Positions 15,331 through 23,754 are shown, counted from the stretch's first letter. The stretch is 64,000 bases of DNA from Micavibrio_A sp964539025 (GCA_964539025.1 CAZIFA010000001.1:372001-436000); one strand, 5' to 3'. The notes: generated from the letters alone by a model not told the origin. Made by a program: numbers and translations.

Positions 15331-15355
15331 AAAAGCGGCCCGAAGGCCGCTAAAA
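15331..15355 (-). terminator. Rho-independent terminator (minus strand)
   Basis: On the minus strand AGCGGCC-TTCG-GGCCGCT is followed by TTTTTGC. It ends the transcript of the gene at 15374-15895. The very stable TTCG loop supports it. Confidence 0.8.
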
Positions 15356-15373
15356 TCTGCCGTTTATGACTGA

Positions 15374-15895
15374 TTAACGCATGCTCAGGCGGAAGACGAA
15401 ACTCATGCCCTTCACGATGGCGGATGCCGCCTCTTTCAGGGGTTCGATTCCTATTCCTCCCAGCCCCAGCGTGAGGGTATTCGCTTTCTCGTCCTCTTTT
15501 TCCTTCTCCTTGCGCTTTGCAGCGTCTGAGAAAACGGAACCACCGATAGGCTTGGCGGGGCGAGGGATGAACACTCCGCCAACCGATGAGAAAAGATGCG
15601 GGGCGACGCCGCTGAACAAATCGTCGAGGGCTGTCCAGCCGCCTGTGTCTTTGTCTTTAGGTACAGCTTTTTGCGGGTCCAGTTCTTCCTTGGTGATGAC
15701 GCCGTCGCCGTCCCCGCCAATGCTGTGTTCGAAGGTAACTGTTTCCTGAAAGGTCATGTAACCGCCCCTGTTGAATTTGTCACGAACCATGATGGATCGG
15801 GCGGCCGGGTCGAGTTGGTAGAAATGCGCAGGATTATCCTCGAATTTCCGGCGCTCCAACTCAGACGCACTATGCGGGCTATGGCTCATACACAT
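15374..15895 (-). CDS. Small protein with one EF-hand loop (second of three)
   Basis: A 173-residue protein. The clearest feature is GGDGDGVITKEEL (about 60-72), the acidic core of an EF-hand loop with Asp at positions 3 and 5, Gly at 6, Ile at 8 and Glu at 12; position 1 is Gly. A basic/acidic low-complexity stretch (AAKRKEKEKEDEKAN, about 127-141) precedes a more hydrophobic end (LGLGGIGIEPLKEAASAIVKG). Two start codons (15895, 15889) differ by two residues. No signal peptide is seen, so a cytoplasmic calcium sensor or a secreted effector without a classical signal are both possible. Confidence 0.6.
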   Translation of the reverse strand: MCMSHSPHSASELERRKFEDNPAHFYQLDPAARSIMVRDKFNRGGYMTFQETVTFEHSIGGDGDGVITKEELDPQKAVPKDKDTGGWTALDDLFSGVAPHLFSSVGGVFIPRPAKPIGGSVFSDAAKRKEKEKEDEKANTLTLGLGGIGIEPLKEAASAIVKGMSFVFRLSMR

Positions 15896-15924
15896 GATTA
15901 TACAAAAAACAGGCCTATAAACAC

Positions 15925-15955
15925 AAAAACGGCCCCGAAGGGCCGCGTTTTTCTT
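15925..15955 (-). terminator. Rho-independent terminator (works in both directions)
   Basis: AAAACGGCCC-CGAA-GGGCCGCGTTTTT. On the minus strand CGGCCCTTCGGGGCCG is followed by a T run, ending the transcript of 15974-16426. Confidence 0.8.
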
Positions 15956-15973
15956 TGTTATTTCAATGGGGTG

Positions 15974-16426
15974 CTACATAGGGTCGCTGAGCAGTTTCAT
16001 AAATACTTTGGCAGCGGCGGTTTGTGCCGAGGTTACGGACGGTTTTGGTTTAGATGCGTCTTTATCGGGAAGAAGGCTTTTGATTCCAGCAACGCCCATG
16101 GCCATGCCGATCAATTCTACGGCGGCTGCCTTGAAATTTTTATCTTTCAGTTTGTCTTCAAAATGTTGGAGCGCTGCAAGTTCTTCTCCGCTCATCTGGC
16201 CGTCGATTTTAACGTTATATCCAGCGCCCGCGAGAAGGGCTTCGAGCTTTATGGTTTCGCTTCCGAACGGCATCTGGCCCGACTGAGCAAGATTGATGAT
16301 GCATTTGATCTGAAGATCGGGGGGCAGAAGGCGCAGAAGATTCACATTGGTATAAACTTCCGGGTCTTCCGGATTGAGCTTCGTAAGATCGATATCGTTT
16401 GTGCCGGGTATTTTTTGAACCATCAC
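15974..16426 (-). CDS. Small protein with degenerate EF-hand loop (third of three)
   Basis: A 150-residue protein. The loop NVKIDGQMSGEEL (about 71-83) fits an EF-hand at positions 1 (Asn), 5 (Asp), 6 (Gly) and 12 (Glu) but lacks the acid at position 3. It is flanked by helices (KLEALLAGAG; LAALQHFEDKLKDKNFKAAA). A hydrophobic helix GMAMGVAGIKSLL follows near 107-119. The three small genes are separated by their own terminators, so they are separate transcription units that arose or were kept together. No partner or activity is identified. Confidence 0.55.
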   Translation of the reverse strand: MMVQKIPGTNDIDLTKLNPEDPEVYTNVNLLRLLPPDLQIKCIINLAQSGQMPFGSETIKLEALLAGAGYNVKIDGQMSGEELAALQHFEDKLKDKNFKAAAVELIGMAMGVAGIKSLLPDKDASKPKPSVTSAQTAAAKVFMKLLSDPM

Positions 16427-16498
16427 TATGCCGCCTTTAATAGGGTTGCAGGGTATTCTACGCGAACCAACGGGGAAAAGATACGTCCCGATCTTCTT

Positions 16499-18151
16499 TT
16501 AAGCGGTGTAAATCAGTTGCCCGACGCGCACGAGTCCCGTTTCCGCGCGTGGAGCGGCTTTGGGAATCTCATACGAGTAATAGCCGTAGCGCTTGTTCTC
16601 TGGCGGAGTTGCAAAGACGGTTTTATCACTGGCGGCAAGCGCTGCCTTCGTAACTTTGGTGAAGCTGGATTGCATACTGCGCTCCGATGCCTTTCCTGTG
16701 GGATCTAGCGCCGCAAAGCCCGCGCCTGCGCGTTCGAGTTGCTGTCTGACGAGTTTGCCGAGATATGTAACTGTCTTCTGGGGCAGTTGCGTTCCATCTT
16801 TCAAAATATTGAAATGATCGCGGGCGTCCATAATGCACATGCGGATAAAGTTTAGCCTGAAGGCCTCGTGGATATCGCTATCGCTGCTATTGCCTGTGGG
16901 GTCGAGCGCGCTGGGCGGCTGGCCACCGGCCTTTATCTGGCGCAGGATCAGTCCTACGCGGCGCATGGCCATGGTTTCATCCATCGCTTCGGGCCAGGCC
17001 ATAAATTCCGCGAAACTATTTTGTGCAGAAACGACGTTCCATTGTTTGGCAAGCGCATCCAGATATTCGCCCGTCTGTTCGTTGCTGCGTCTGCTTAACG
17101 GGTCGAGATCGGAAAGTTGTTTGCCCATGTTTTGAACGCGCTCGATGATTTTGCGGCGGCGTAAATCGATGGCGAGTTCATCCACAAAGCCTTGCGGTTT
17201 TTCGAACGCGCGAAAAGCATCGACGATTTCAGCCCATCTTTTATCATATGTGCCGCTGGGAAGAGGGTAATGCCCGCGCGGCCAGCTTGCGCCTCCGGAT
17301 AATGCGTTTGTTTCCGCAGCTATCGTAACGTGGCGAAGCTTGGTGCGCATATATTCTTCGGATGCTATGCCCGTGGGGTCGAGCGCGTTTAGCCCTGCGC
17401 CTGCACGCTTTAACAGTTCGGGGATAGTCCTGTTGAAATATGCGATCTCTTCCCTGTGTCTGGGTGTGCTTGTGTCTTGCAGCACGTCGAAAAGCGAGCG
17501 GGCGTAGAGAACACGCAGGCGATTGCGATTTTCCTCGATTATTTCATCGACATGGACAAGGCTGTTGTAACGTGTGCCAGCAGGGGCGAGTAGTGATCTT
17601 TCCTTGCTACCCTGTAAGGTAATTCGAGCATATAATCTTGGTAAGCGTTTGAGGATTTCGGCTCCGCCCTGTTCGATTTGATCGTAGATTCTTTTTTCGC
17701 GCCGGGTGATTTCGGTGTCGTCCATGGCCGCGGTCGTCGATATGAAGTCCTTAAAATCGTTTTGCGCGGAAACGACGTTCCATTCTCTGGCAAGCTGCGC
17801 CATATAGACGACTATCGCGCCGGGGTCGCGCCCGAGCGTTGGGTCGAGGTCGGTAATCTCGTGCCCTAAAAGACGGATGTTCGTATAATCCCTTCCACTG
17901 GCATAGGCGCGTTTTTCAAATTGGTCGTGGCGTACATCAACCACGCTCGCGGCGACGATGCCTGCGGGCTGTGAGAAAGCGCTGAATTGGGAAACAAGCG
18001 CGCGCCATGCGCGGCGTCTCGACGCTTCGATTAACTCGCCAGCCCTGTGATCTTTATGCAGGGCTTCTTCCGCGGGGGTAAATTTAATAGCACTATCCAT
18101 GGCCGGGAATTTAGCACGCCATGTGCTTATGTCAATAACCTTGTCAGCCAT
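16499..18151 (-). CDS. 550-residue protein with an internal bipartite duplication
   Basis: The ATG at 18151 lies 4 bp after the ilvE stop and gives 550 residues (MADKVIDISTW...). A start at 18202 would overlap ilvE. Two blocks are repeated. Block 1 is at 102-163 and 349-410 and shares LDP, WNVVSAQN-F--F, AMD-T and RR--I--QI--GG. Block 2 is at 211-284 and 434-509 and shares RAGAG--ALDPTG-AS. A third ALDPTG copy is at 415-420. The protein is helical and charged, with no signal peptide or membrane segment. I do not recognise the family. Co-orientation and close spacing with ilvE suggest a shared transcript, but the EF-hand-like genes downstream are more plausible functional partners. Confidence 0.7.
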   Translation of the reverse strand: MADKVIDISTWRAKFPAMDSAIKFTPAEEALHKDHRAGELIEASRRRAWRALVSQFSAFSQPAGIVAASVVDVRHDQFEKRAYASGRDYTNIRLLGHEITDLDPTLGRDPGAIVVYMAQLAREWNVVSAQNDFKDFISTTAAMDDTEITRREKRIYDQIEQGGAEILKRLPRLYARITLQGSKERSLLAPAGTRYNSLVHVDEIIEENRNRLRVLYARSLFDVLQDTSTPRHREEIAYFNRTIPELLKRAGAGLNALDPTGIASEEYMRTKLRHVTIAAETNALSGGASWPRGHYPLPSGTYDKRWAEIVDAFRAFEKPQGFVDELAIDLRRRKIIERVQNMGKQLSDLDPLSRRSNEQTGEYLDALAKQWNVVSAQNSFAEFMAWPEAMDETMAMRRVGLILRQIKAGGQPPSALDPTGNSSDSDIHEAFRLNFIRMCIMDARDHFNILKDGTQLPQKTVTYLGKLVRQQLERAGAGFAALDPTGKASERSMQSSFTKVTKAALAASDKTVFATPPENKRYGYYSYEIPKAAPRAETGLVRVGQLIYTA

Positions 18152-18155
18152 AGTT

Positions 18156-19043
18156 TTAGGCCGCTTTTGCCTGTTTTGAACGGACCAGCGCCTCATACGC
18201 ATCGCGCAATTGCCGCGTGACGGGGCCGACTTTGTATTCGGTGGAATCGATCTTGCCGACGGCGGTGACTTCGGCGGCGGTGCCGGTCAGGAATACTTCA
18301 TCGGCTTTGTGCAATTCTTCGGGTTTGATTTGCGTTTCTTCCAAGGGGAGGCCGAGTTCTTTGGCAAGGCCGATCACCGTCTGGCGGGTAAGGCCGTTGA
18401 GAAAGCAATCCGGCACAGGCGTTTTGATCTTGCCGTCCTTGACCATGAACAAATTCGCGCCCGTGGCTTCGGCGACGAGGCCGCGATAATCGAGCATCAA
18501 CGCATCGGTATAACCCGCATGCTCCGCCGCGTGTTTCGACATGGTGTGTGTCGCGTACAAACAAGACGCCTTGCTCTTGGTCGGCGCGGTATCTGGCATC
18601 GGCGCGCGCCATTTTGCGGTTTGCAGCGATATGCCGCGTTCGCGCATCTCTGGGGAAAAATAGCTCGGCCATTCCCAGCACGCGATGGCAACATGGGTGA
18701 GGGTGGCCTGCGCCGAAATTCCCATCTGTTCCGATCCGCGCCACGCGACGGGGCGGATATAAGCGTCTTTGAGTTTGTTGGCGGCGAGGATTTCTTCTTT
18801 CGCTGCGTTAATCTGGTCCGCCGTCATCGTCATTTTCATGTCGATGAAATGGGCGGAGCGGATCAGGCGCTCGGAATGTTCTTGTGATTTGAAGATATGC
18901 CCCGAATAGCAGCGCTCGCCCTCGAAGATGGCAGAGGCATAGTGCAGCCCGTGGGTCAGGATATGGATGTTCGCCTCGCGCCAGGGGACGATCTTTCCAT
19001 CGATCCAGATAAGCCCGTCGCGGTCTGAAAATGCCTGTGCCAT
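18156..19043 (-). CDS. ilvE: Branched-chain amino-acid aminotransferase
   Basis: This PLP enzyme makes Leu, Ile and Val from their 2-oxo acids. The 295 residues fit fold-type IV transaminases. Seen are the N-terminal FSDRDGLIWIDGKIVPW, HGLHYASAIFEGERCY (about 31-46), the PLP-lysine region TKSKASCLYATH (about 154-165), AEATGANLFMVKDG (about 193-206) and the PLP-phosphate region FLTGTAAEVTAVGKID (about 250-265). D-amino-acid transaminase and ADC lyase share the fold, but length and motifs favour IlvE. In this window ilvD is far away (53.6 kb), so the pathway is scattered. Confidence 0.94.
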   Translation of the reverse strand: MAQAFSDRDGLIWIDGKIVPWREANIHILTHGLHYASAIFEGERCYSGHIFKSQEHSERLIRSAHFIDMKMTMTADQINAAKEEILAANKLKDAYIRPVAWRGSEQMGISAQATLTHVAIACWEWPSYFSPEMRERGISLQTAKWRAPMPDTAPTKSKASCLYATHTMSKHAAEHAGYTDALMLDYRGLVAEATGANLFMVKDGKIKTPVPDCFLNGLTRQTVIGLAKELGLPLEETQIKPEELHKADEVFLTGTAAEVTAVGKIDSTEYKVGPVTRQLRDAYEALVRSKQAKAA

Positions 19044-19108
19044 TTATATCATCCGTTCTTGTAAATGTTAGCTCTTCATATTTCGGGAAATTGGGTCCAA
19101 TTGCAAGA

Positions 19109-19198
19109 CCCCCCACCTAAATCCTCCCCCGCAAGGGGGGAGGACTTCAGAGGAGGTAAAGCCTTCCCCCCTTGTGGGGGAAGGTTTGGATGGGGGGT
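19109..19198. repeat. GC-rich palindromic repeat between ilvE and the next gene
   Basis: CCCCCCACCTAAATCCTCCC with GCAAGGGGGGAGGA is answered by CCTTCCCCC, TGTGGGGGAAGG and TTTGGATGGGGGG, giving a large dyad of about 90 bp built of two hairpins. It is similar in layout to 6918-7010. It sits upstream of both divergent genes. Confidence 0.85.
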
Positions 19199-19301
19199 AT
19201 GGATAGTTGCCGTCCCACCTTATAAACCCCCATTGACAAACGCCCGCCACAGTTGTTCTGTAAATGCTTTCCACCACCCCTTATAGATTAGTGAGTAAGC
19301 T

Positions 19302-20210
19302 ATGTTAACCGTCGAGCAGCTACGTCAAAAAAATCCCGGACTGGACATCTTTGGATATGAGAGCACAGAAACGACCGAGCAGGCCGCTGCGCTCATTCTT
19401 TATTATTTTGAAAGTGAGCGGGAGCGTCAATCGTTTTTGAATCAGCCGGTCCTGATAAGAAATCAAGATCATTCGTCCTATGCCCTCCACAATAGCGGGC
19501 GGACGATCGGTGAGGTAGCGGGCTTGTTCCAGTACAAACCCGATCTGGCATGGGCTGGGTTCGATATGATTATGAAGTCCATCGAGGACCCGAAGGCGCT
19601 GACGCTGGAAGATGCCTCCTACCTTCTGGCGGTCGCAACGCCCATGCATGAAGGGCTGGAAACGCCTGCCATGGCGAAAGTCTTCCTTGAATACGCCGAA
19701 ACGATAATGGATTCCGGAACGCTGGCTCCCCTCGACCCGATTGAGGTAGACATGCGAAGCGTGCCGCTGAACGTGATGTATGTTCAAGCTGCCTGCGGTT
19801 GGTTGTCTAGGTATCTCGCCGATCCGGGCGTGGTAAAAGATGAAAACCATGCAAGGCGTACCGTTCAATTGGCGCAACGCTTTTTGAAGTATTGCCCCAG
19901 TGATGAAAATTCCGCATTGCGTGTTTTAGATCGCAACGCGGATGACGTGCAGGTGCGAATGGCTGCGCCTGATATACAGAAGGCATGGCTGAACAACGTT
20001 GTAAGAAAGGCAGGATATGCGTTCCCGGATGGGAAGCTCAACCCGGAATGGAAATCCTCTCTTCAAAAGTACGGAAACCCAAACAACGAGGCCGAATTCA
20101 TTGCTGCAGTACTGAAGACGGAAAGCTGGTTACGTAAACGTCACCCCCGCATTTATCCCGGCGGCGACCTCGTTCCCGCCGTGGAATATAAACCGCAGGG
20201 CGTGGCTTAA
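19302..20210 (+). CDS. Hypothetical protein, first of an unknown pair
   Basis: A 302-residue protein without recognisable signal or membrane segment. It is mostly alpha-helical, with segments such as TEQAAALILYYFESERERQS (about 26-45), LTLEDASYLLAVATPMHEG (about 106-124) and ARRTVQLAQRFLKY near 187. It may be a helical-repeat scaffold, but no TPR consensus is convincing. The stop is 2 bp before the start of the following unknown gene, so the two are expected to be co-expressed. The pair lies between ilvE and a two-component system. No function is proposed. Confidence 0.65.
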   Translation: MLTVEQLRQKNPGLDIFGYESTETTEQAAALILYYFESERERQSFLNQPVLIRNQDHSSYALHNSGRTIGEVAGLFQYKPDLAWAGFDMIMKSIEDPKALTLEDASYLLAVATPMHEGLETPAMAKVFLEYAETIMDSGTLAPLDPIEVDMRSVPLNVMYVQAACGWLSRYLADPGVVKDENHARRTVQLAQRFLKYCPSDENSALRVLDRNADDVQVRMAAPDIQKAWLNNVVRKAGYAFPDGKLNPEWKSSLQKYGNPNNEAEFIAAVLKTESWLRKRHPRIYPGGDLVPAVEYKPQGVA

Positions 20211-20212
20211 AC

Positions 20213-21034
20213 TTGCAGGAAATACCCAAAAGCTGGAAACCACGGATCGATTGGCTGAAAGCTCAGGCGGACAAGGCCTATGGATGGAATTTAAGGCTGG
20301 GCTATTACGAGGTACGCAATCGCTGGTATCCGCCTGTTACCGTGCCTGCCTCCTACAATCTGCGCAAGGCGTTCGACCACCAGCACCTGTGGAAGAAAAA
20401 CTTTCCCAATCTCGAACATAATCTGATGATGAAGGCGTGGCCGCGCCTGATGCCGCAAACGCGCGATAAAATCGGCAATTTTTTCAAAGGCTGTAACATT
20501 GACCATTTCGAACTGCTCGATCATGGCGGCCGCGCCATGGTCTTCCGTGCGATGAATGAGAAGGGGCGTATTCGCATCGCGCGTCTGGAAGCGGATCATC
20601 CTAATCGCAGCACGCGCCCGCTCCATCGCACCGTTCTTCCGGCCTATATGAGCAACGAACACAGGCTCGATGAGTATGAGCGCATCAAACTCGAAGTTTT
20701 AGCCGAGGTGGTGCCGTTGCACAAACTCCCGGGCAGGCCACCATCCACAGCGGAACAAACTCTGCGTGATAGTTTTCATGATGCGGTTACGGATATATCC
20801 ACGGGTACAAATCTGACTTACGACGAAACCATGTTCGATCAGGATACCAGCCCGCAAAACGTGGCGCTGCTGCCCGATGGAAGGATCGCCACGATGGACC
20901 CTGAGTTCGTATACGGTGATGAGGCGCGGATGGGACACAGCCTCCTTGCACAACAATTCAAGCCGCGTAACTGGGGGCTTATAGCCGCCCAGAAGCTGGT
21001 TTATGGCCCGACGCCCGATAGGGTCTTCTTTTAA
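20213..21034 (+). CDS. Unknown protein with kinase-like catalytic residues
   Basis: A 273-residue protein with no ATG before the conserved part, so TTG at 20213 is the likely start, 2 bp after the previous stop. Residues 100-126 (ELLDHGGRAMVFRAMNEKGR then IRIARLE) look like a glycine-rich nucleotide loop followed by the second kinase strand. Residues 209-231 (DQDTSPQNVALLPDGRIATM then DPE) match the spacing of the kinase catalytic loop and metal Asp: D211, N216 and D229, with DPE in place of DFG. This is an inference from spacing; the usual strand-3 Lys is not clear (R124 is in its place), so it may be a pseudokinase or a phosphotransferase-like fold. It travels with the 302-residue protein upstream. 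Confidence 0.55.
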   Translation: MQEIPKSWKPRIDWLKAQADKAYGWNLRLGYYEVRNRWYPPVTVPASYNLRKAFDHQHLWKKNFPNLEHNLMMKAWPRLMPQTRDKIGNFFKGCNIDHFELLDHGGRAMVFRAMNEKGRIRIARLEADHPNRSTRPLHRTVLPAYMSNEHRLDEYERIKLEVLAEVVPLHKLPGRPPSTAEQTLRDSFHDAVTDISTGTNLTYDETMFDQDTSPQNVALLPDGRIATMDPEFVYGDEARMGHSLLAQQFKPRNWGLIAAQKLVYGPTPDRVFF

Positions 21035-21074
21035 CGAAGTTGCGGGAAATGGCCGTTCCTGATAGGTATTGCGT

Positions 21075-21791
21075 ATGACCGGGCCGCAAAAATTGCAGGA
21101 TATTCAATCTCTTCCCCACATTCTGGTGGTGGATGACGATGACCGCATCCGCTCTCTCGTGTCCCGCTATTTAAACGAACACGGATTTTTGTCTTTCACG
21201 GCGGGCAACGCTGCCGAAGCCAAAGAGATTTTGGAGATCGGTATGTTCGACGCGCTGGTGCTCGATGTCATGATGCCGGGCCAGACGGGCCGTGAACTCA
21301 CCGCCGAACTGCGCAAGCAAAGCGATATCCCTGTTTTGCTGCTCACCGCCATGGGTGAGGTCGAAGACCGCGTGGGCGGCCTGCAATCGGGCGCGGACGA
21401 TTATCTGACCAAACCGTTCGATCCGCGAGAGCTTGTGCTGCGCTTGCAAGCCATCCTGCGCCGCCGCCCGCAAGAAAAGGGTGCTTCGAAAACCTATCGC
21501 ATCGGCCGCTGGTTTTACGATCCGCTGGTGCCTGAGTTGCGTGACGGCAATGAATCCGCGCGCTTGACCGATGTCGAGGCGAACCTGCTCAAAGCCCTTA
21601 TCCGCAAACCGGGCACAGTTCTATCCCGCGACGACCTTGCCGAACTATGCGGCGTCGATGCGGGCGAGCGCACCATCGATGTTCAGGTCACGAGGCTTCG
21701 CCGGAAATTAGAGGAAGATTCCAAGATCCCGCGCTATCTTCAGACCGTGCGCGGCAAGGGTTATTTGCTGCGCGCCGAGGAAACGGAATGA
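21075..21791 (+). CDS. OmpR-family response regulator
   Basis: The receiver domain covers about residues 14-127, with acidic residues DDDD (20-23), phospho-acceptor D64 in LVLDVMMPG, the T/S position LLLTAMG and conserved Lys in LTKPFDP. A winged-helix DNA-binding domain follows (about 138-236; TDVEANLLKALIRKPGTVLS, then DVQVTRLRRKLEED). The ATG at 21075 is preferred over the TTG two codons earlier. Its stop overlaps the ATG of the partner kinase (ATGA, 21788-21791). Total length is 238 residues. The closest type is OmpR/PetR; the target genes cannot be told. Confidence 0.93.
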   Translation: MTGPQKLQDIQSLPHILVVDDDDRIRSLVSRYLNEHGFLSFTAGNAAEAKEILEIGMFDALVLDVMMPGQTGRELTAELRKQSDIPVLLLTAMGEVEDRVGGLQSGADDYLTKPFDPRELVLRLQAILRRRPQEKGASKTYRIGRWFYDPLVPELRDGNESARLTDVEANLLKALIRKPGTVLSRDDLAELCGVDAGERTIDVQVTRLRRKLEEDSKIPRYLQTVRGKGYLLRAEETE

Positions 21792-23146
21792 AGTTTTTAT
21801 CGTCCATCAAATCTTCGATCAAGGGCCTGCTGCCGCGCACGCTGATGGCGCGCTCGCTGCTCATTCTTGTTACGCCGATCTTCCTTGTTCAGATTATTAC
21901 TGTTTATATCTTCTTCGATCGCCACTGGCAGAAGATGGGCGATCGTCTGGCCTATGCTATTGCAGGCGAAATATCCATGATCGCAAACGAAATAGAGAAG
22001 AATGATGCGCCCGAACGGGTGGAAGCCATTCAGGACGGCACGAAAGTCCTTGATTTTCGTATGAATTACAAGCCGGGTGCGAACCTTGGTGGAAGATATA
22101 ACGATCCGCGCCGCGGCATTCAAAACGCGGCGAGCCGTGAAAATATTATCGCGGAAACGCTTTCCAGCGCATTCGATAAACAACTGCGCCGTCCCTATAA
22201 CATTCGCGTTGATCGCGATGAAAAATGGGTCGTTATCACCGTGCAGCTTGAAAAAGGCGTGCTGACGGCCTCGGTGCCAGAACGCCGCATTTTCTCATCC
22301 TCGGGCTATATCGTGCTGCTCTGGATGGCAGGCTCGTCGATCATCCTGTTGATCATCGCGACGTTGTTCATGCGCAACCAGATCAGGCCCATCCGTCGCC
22401 TTGCCGTTGCGGCGGAACGCTTCGGCAAGGGGCGGGACGTACCCTTCTTCAAGGTCGAGGGTGCGCGTGAAGTCCGGCAAGCCGCCCGCGCCTTTATCGA
22501 AATGAAAGATCGCCTGCAACGCCAGATACAGCAACGCACGGCAATGCTGGCAGGCGTTTCCCACGATCTTCGTACGCCGTTGACCCGCATGAAGCTGCAA
22601 CTGGAAATGATGGGCGATGCTGCGGATGTGAAAGACTTAAAAAACGATCTTGCCGACATGGAAAAGATGATCGGAGCCTATCTCGATTTCGCGCGCGGTG
22701 AGGGCGGGGAAGAGCCTGTGCGCACCGATCTCAAAGCCCTGATCGAACAGGTGGCCCGCACCCTCAACCGCGATGAGAAAAAAGTGCACACGGATATTGC
22801 CGACAATATGGTCTTGCCGCTGCGTCCTGTGGCGTTTGAACGCTGCATCGTCAACGTCCTTGGCAACGCCCTGAAATACGGTTCGCTGGCATGGGTGTCC
22901 GTGCGCAAGTTCGGGGAGAACATAGAAATTTGTGTCGATGACAACGGCCCCGGCATTCCCAAGGGTCAGTACGAAGATGTGTTCAAACCCTTTTTCCGGG
23001 GGGAATCTTCCCGCAACAGCAAGACTGGTGGCGTGGGGCTCGGCCTTCCTATTGTGCAGGATATCGTGCTCGCCCACGGTGGCCAAGTCTGGCTTGACGC
23101 CAGCCCCAAGGGCGGCCTGCGGGTGGTAATCGACCTTCCCCTCTAG
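21788..23146 (+). CDS. EnvZ-like sensor histidine kinase
   Basis: Starting at the ATG that overlaps the regulator's stop, the protein has 452 residues. It shows a cytoplasmic N-terminus, membrane span 1 (about 22-43), a periplasmic region (about 44-172), span 2 (about 174-195), a HAMP linker (about 196-250), the dimerisation helix with H259 (GVSHDLRTPLTRMK) and a HATPase domain (N box NVLGNALKYG near 355; G boxes DDNGPGIP and GGVGLGLPIV). The arrangement is that of EnvZ. It should phosphorylate the OmpR-type regulator encoded just upstream. The periplasmic domain has no recognisable fold, so the signal is unknown. Confidence 0.93.
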   Translation: MKFLSSIKSSIKGLLPRTLMARSLLILVTPIFLVQIITVYIFFDRHWQKMGDRLAYAIAGEISMIANEIEKNDAPERVEAIQDGTKVLDFRMNYKPGANLGGRYNDPRRGIQNAASRENIIAETLSSAFDKQLRRPYNIRVDRDEKWVVITVQLEKGVLTASVPERRIFSSSGYIVLLWMAGSSIILLIIATLFMRNQIRPIRRLAVAAERFGKGRDVPFFKVEGAREVRQAARAFIEMKDRLQRQIQQRTAMLAGVSHDLRTPLTRMKLQLEMMGDAADVKDLKNDLADMEKMIGAYLDFARGEGGEEPVRTDLKALIEQVARTLNRDEKKVHTDIADNMVLPLRPVAFERCIVNVLGNALKYGSLAWVSVRKFGENIEICVDDNGPGIPKGQYEDVFKPFFRGESSRNSKTGGVGLGLPIVQDIVLAHGGQVWLDASPKGGLRVVIDLPL

Positions 23147-23159
23147 AGCAACTCCACAT

Positions 23160-23246
23160 TGTCATCCCGAGCGAAGTCGAGGGATCTTTGGCCCAACCGA
23201 TCTGCCAAAGATCCCTCCATTTCGCTTCGCTTCAGTCGGGATGACA
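23160..23246 (+). repeat. Palindromic interspersed repeat, subfamily D (copy 1)
   Basis: An 87-bp block from TGTCATCCCGAGCGAAGTCG to CAGTCGGGATGACA. AAGATCCCTCCATTTCGCTT pairs with the left side. A close copy is at 29622-29707. It begins 14 bp after the kinase stop. Confidence 0.9.
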
Positions 23247-23254
23247 ATGGCGAT

Positions 23255-23596
23255 TTAATACAGCCTTCCACCCAACGGCACGTCTTTGTCGGGCACAACC
23301 AGCGTCACATTACCGTCCGCATCCGGAAAACCCAGCACCAGAATCTCCGACATATACTTGCCGATCTGCTTGGGCGGGAAATTGACGATTGCTGCAACCA
23401 GACGGCCTTTCAGTGTTTCGTGCGTATAATTTTGCGTCACCTGCGCCGAAGTCTTTTTGACCCCGATCTCCGGTCCAAAATCGACGAACAATTTAAAGGC
23501 CGGGCGGCGTGCTTCGGGGAAATCCTGCACGTCGATGATGCGCCCGACGCGGATATCCACTTTTTCAAAATCACTATATTCAATCGTTCCTGTCAT
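23255..23596 (-). CDS. csaA: CsaA-like tRNA-binding domain protein
   Basis: A 113-residue stand-alone tRBD (OB-fold) protein. CsaA binds tRNA and in Bacillus acts as a secretion-related chaperone. Family marks are FEKVDIRVGRI (near the N-terminus), ARRPAFKLFVDFG (about 29-41), KKTSAQVTQNY and the end VVPDKDVPLGGRLY. The ATG at 23596 is chosen because AGGAAAG lies 4 bp upstream; an ATG four codons earlier has no such site. It is downstream of the phasin gene, with a terminator hairpin and a repeat between. Confidence 0.92.
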   Translation of the reverse strand: MTGTIEYSDFEKVDIRVGRIIDVQDFPEARRPAFKLFVDFGPEIGVKKTSAQVTQNYTHETLKGRLVAAIVNFPPKQIGKYMSEILVLGFPDADGNVTLVVPDKDVPLGGRLY

Positions 23597-23606
23597 GTCT
23601 TTCCTC

Positions 23607-23634
23607 ATGAAAAAGGCCGCTCACTGGCGGCTTC
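23607..23634 (-). terminator. Hairpin with T run between phasin and csaA (minus strand)
   Basis: On the minus strand GCCGCCAGTGAGCGGC is followed by CTTTTTC. It could end a transcript arriving from the phasin side, just before the csaA ribosome-binding site. Confidence 0.6.
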
Positions 23635-23640
23635 TCCTGT

Positions 23641-23754
23641 TGTCACCCCCGCGAAGGAGGGGGTCTGGCTTATAAAACGTGCGCAGCCTCGCTGCGCTCT
23701 TTTCTGGATCCCCGACGTTAGTGCCTGCCTTGCGGCCAGGCCTCGGGGATGACA
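23641..23754 (+). repeat. Palindromic interspersed repeat, subfamily A (copy 2)
   Basis: A 114-bp block from TGTCACCCCCGCGAAGG to CCTCGGGGATGACA, nearly identical to 55423-55533 and to the reverse of 347-458. The centre holds GTGCGCAGCCTCGCTGCGC. Confidence 0.9.

Noticed and set aside
15596..16708. Plus-strand open frame of 370 codons through the EF-hand-like cluster
   Set aside because: It crosses three minus-strand genes and their terminator hairpins and shows no domain; codon pattern favours the minus strand.
21647..21787. N-terminal extension of the sensor kinase
   Set aside because: It lies in the coding region of the response regulator; the ATG at 21788 overlaps the regulator stop and opens the membrane segment.
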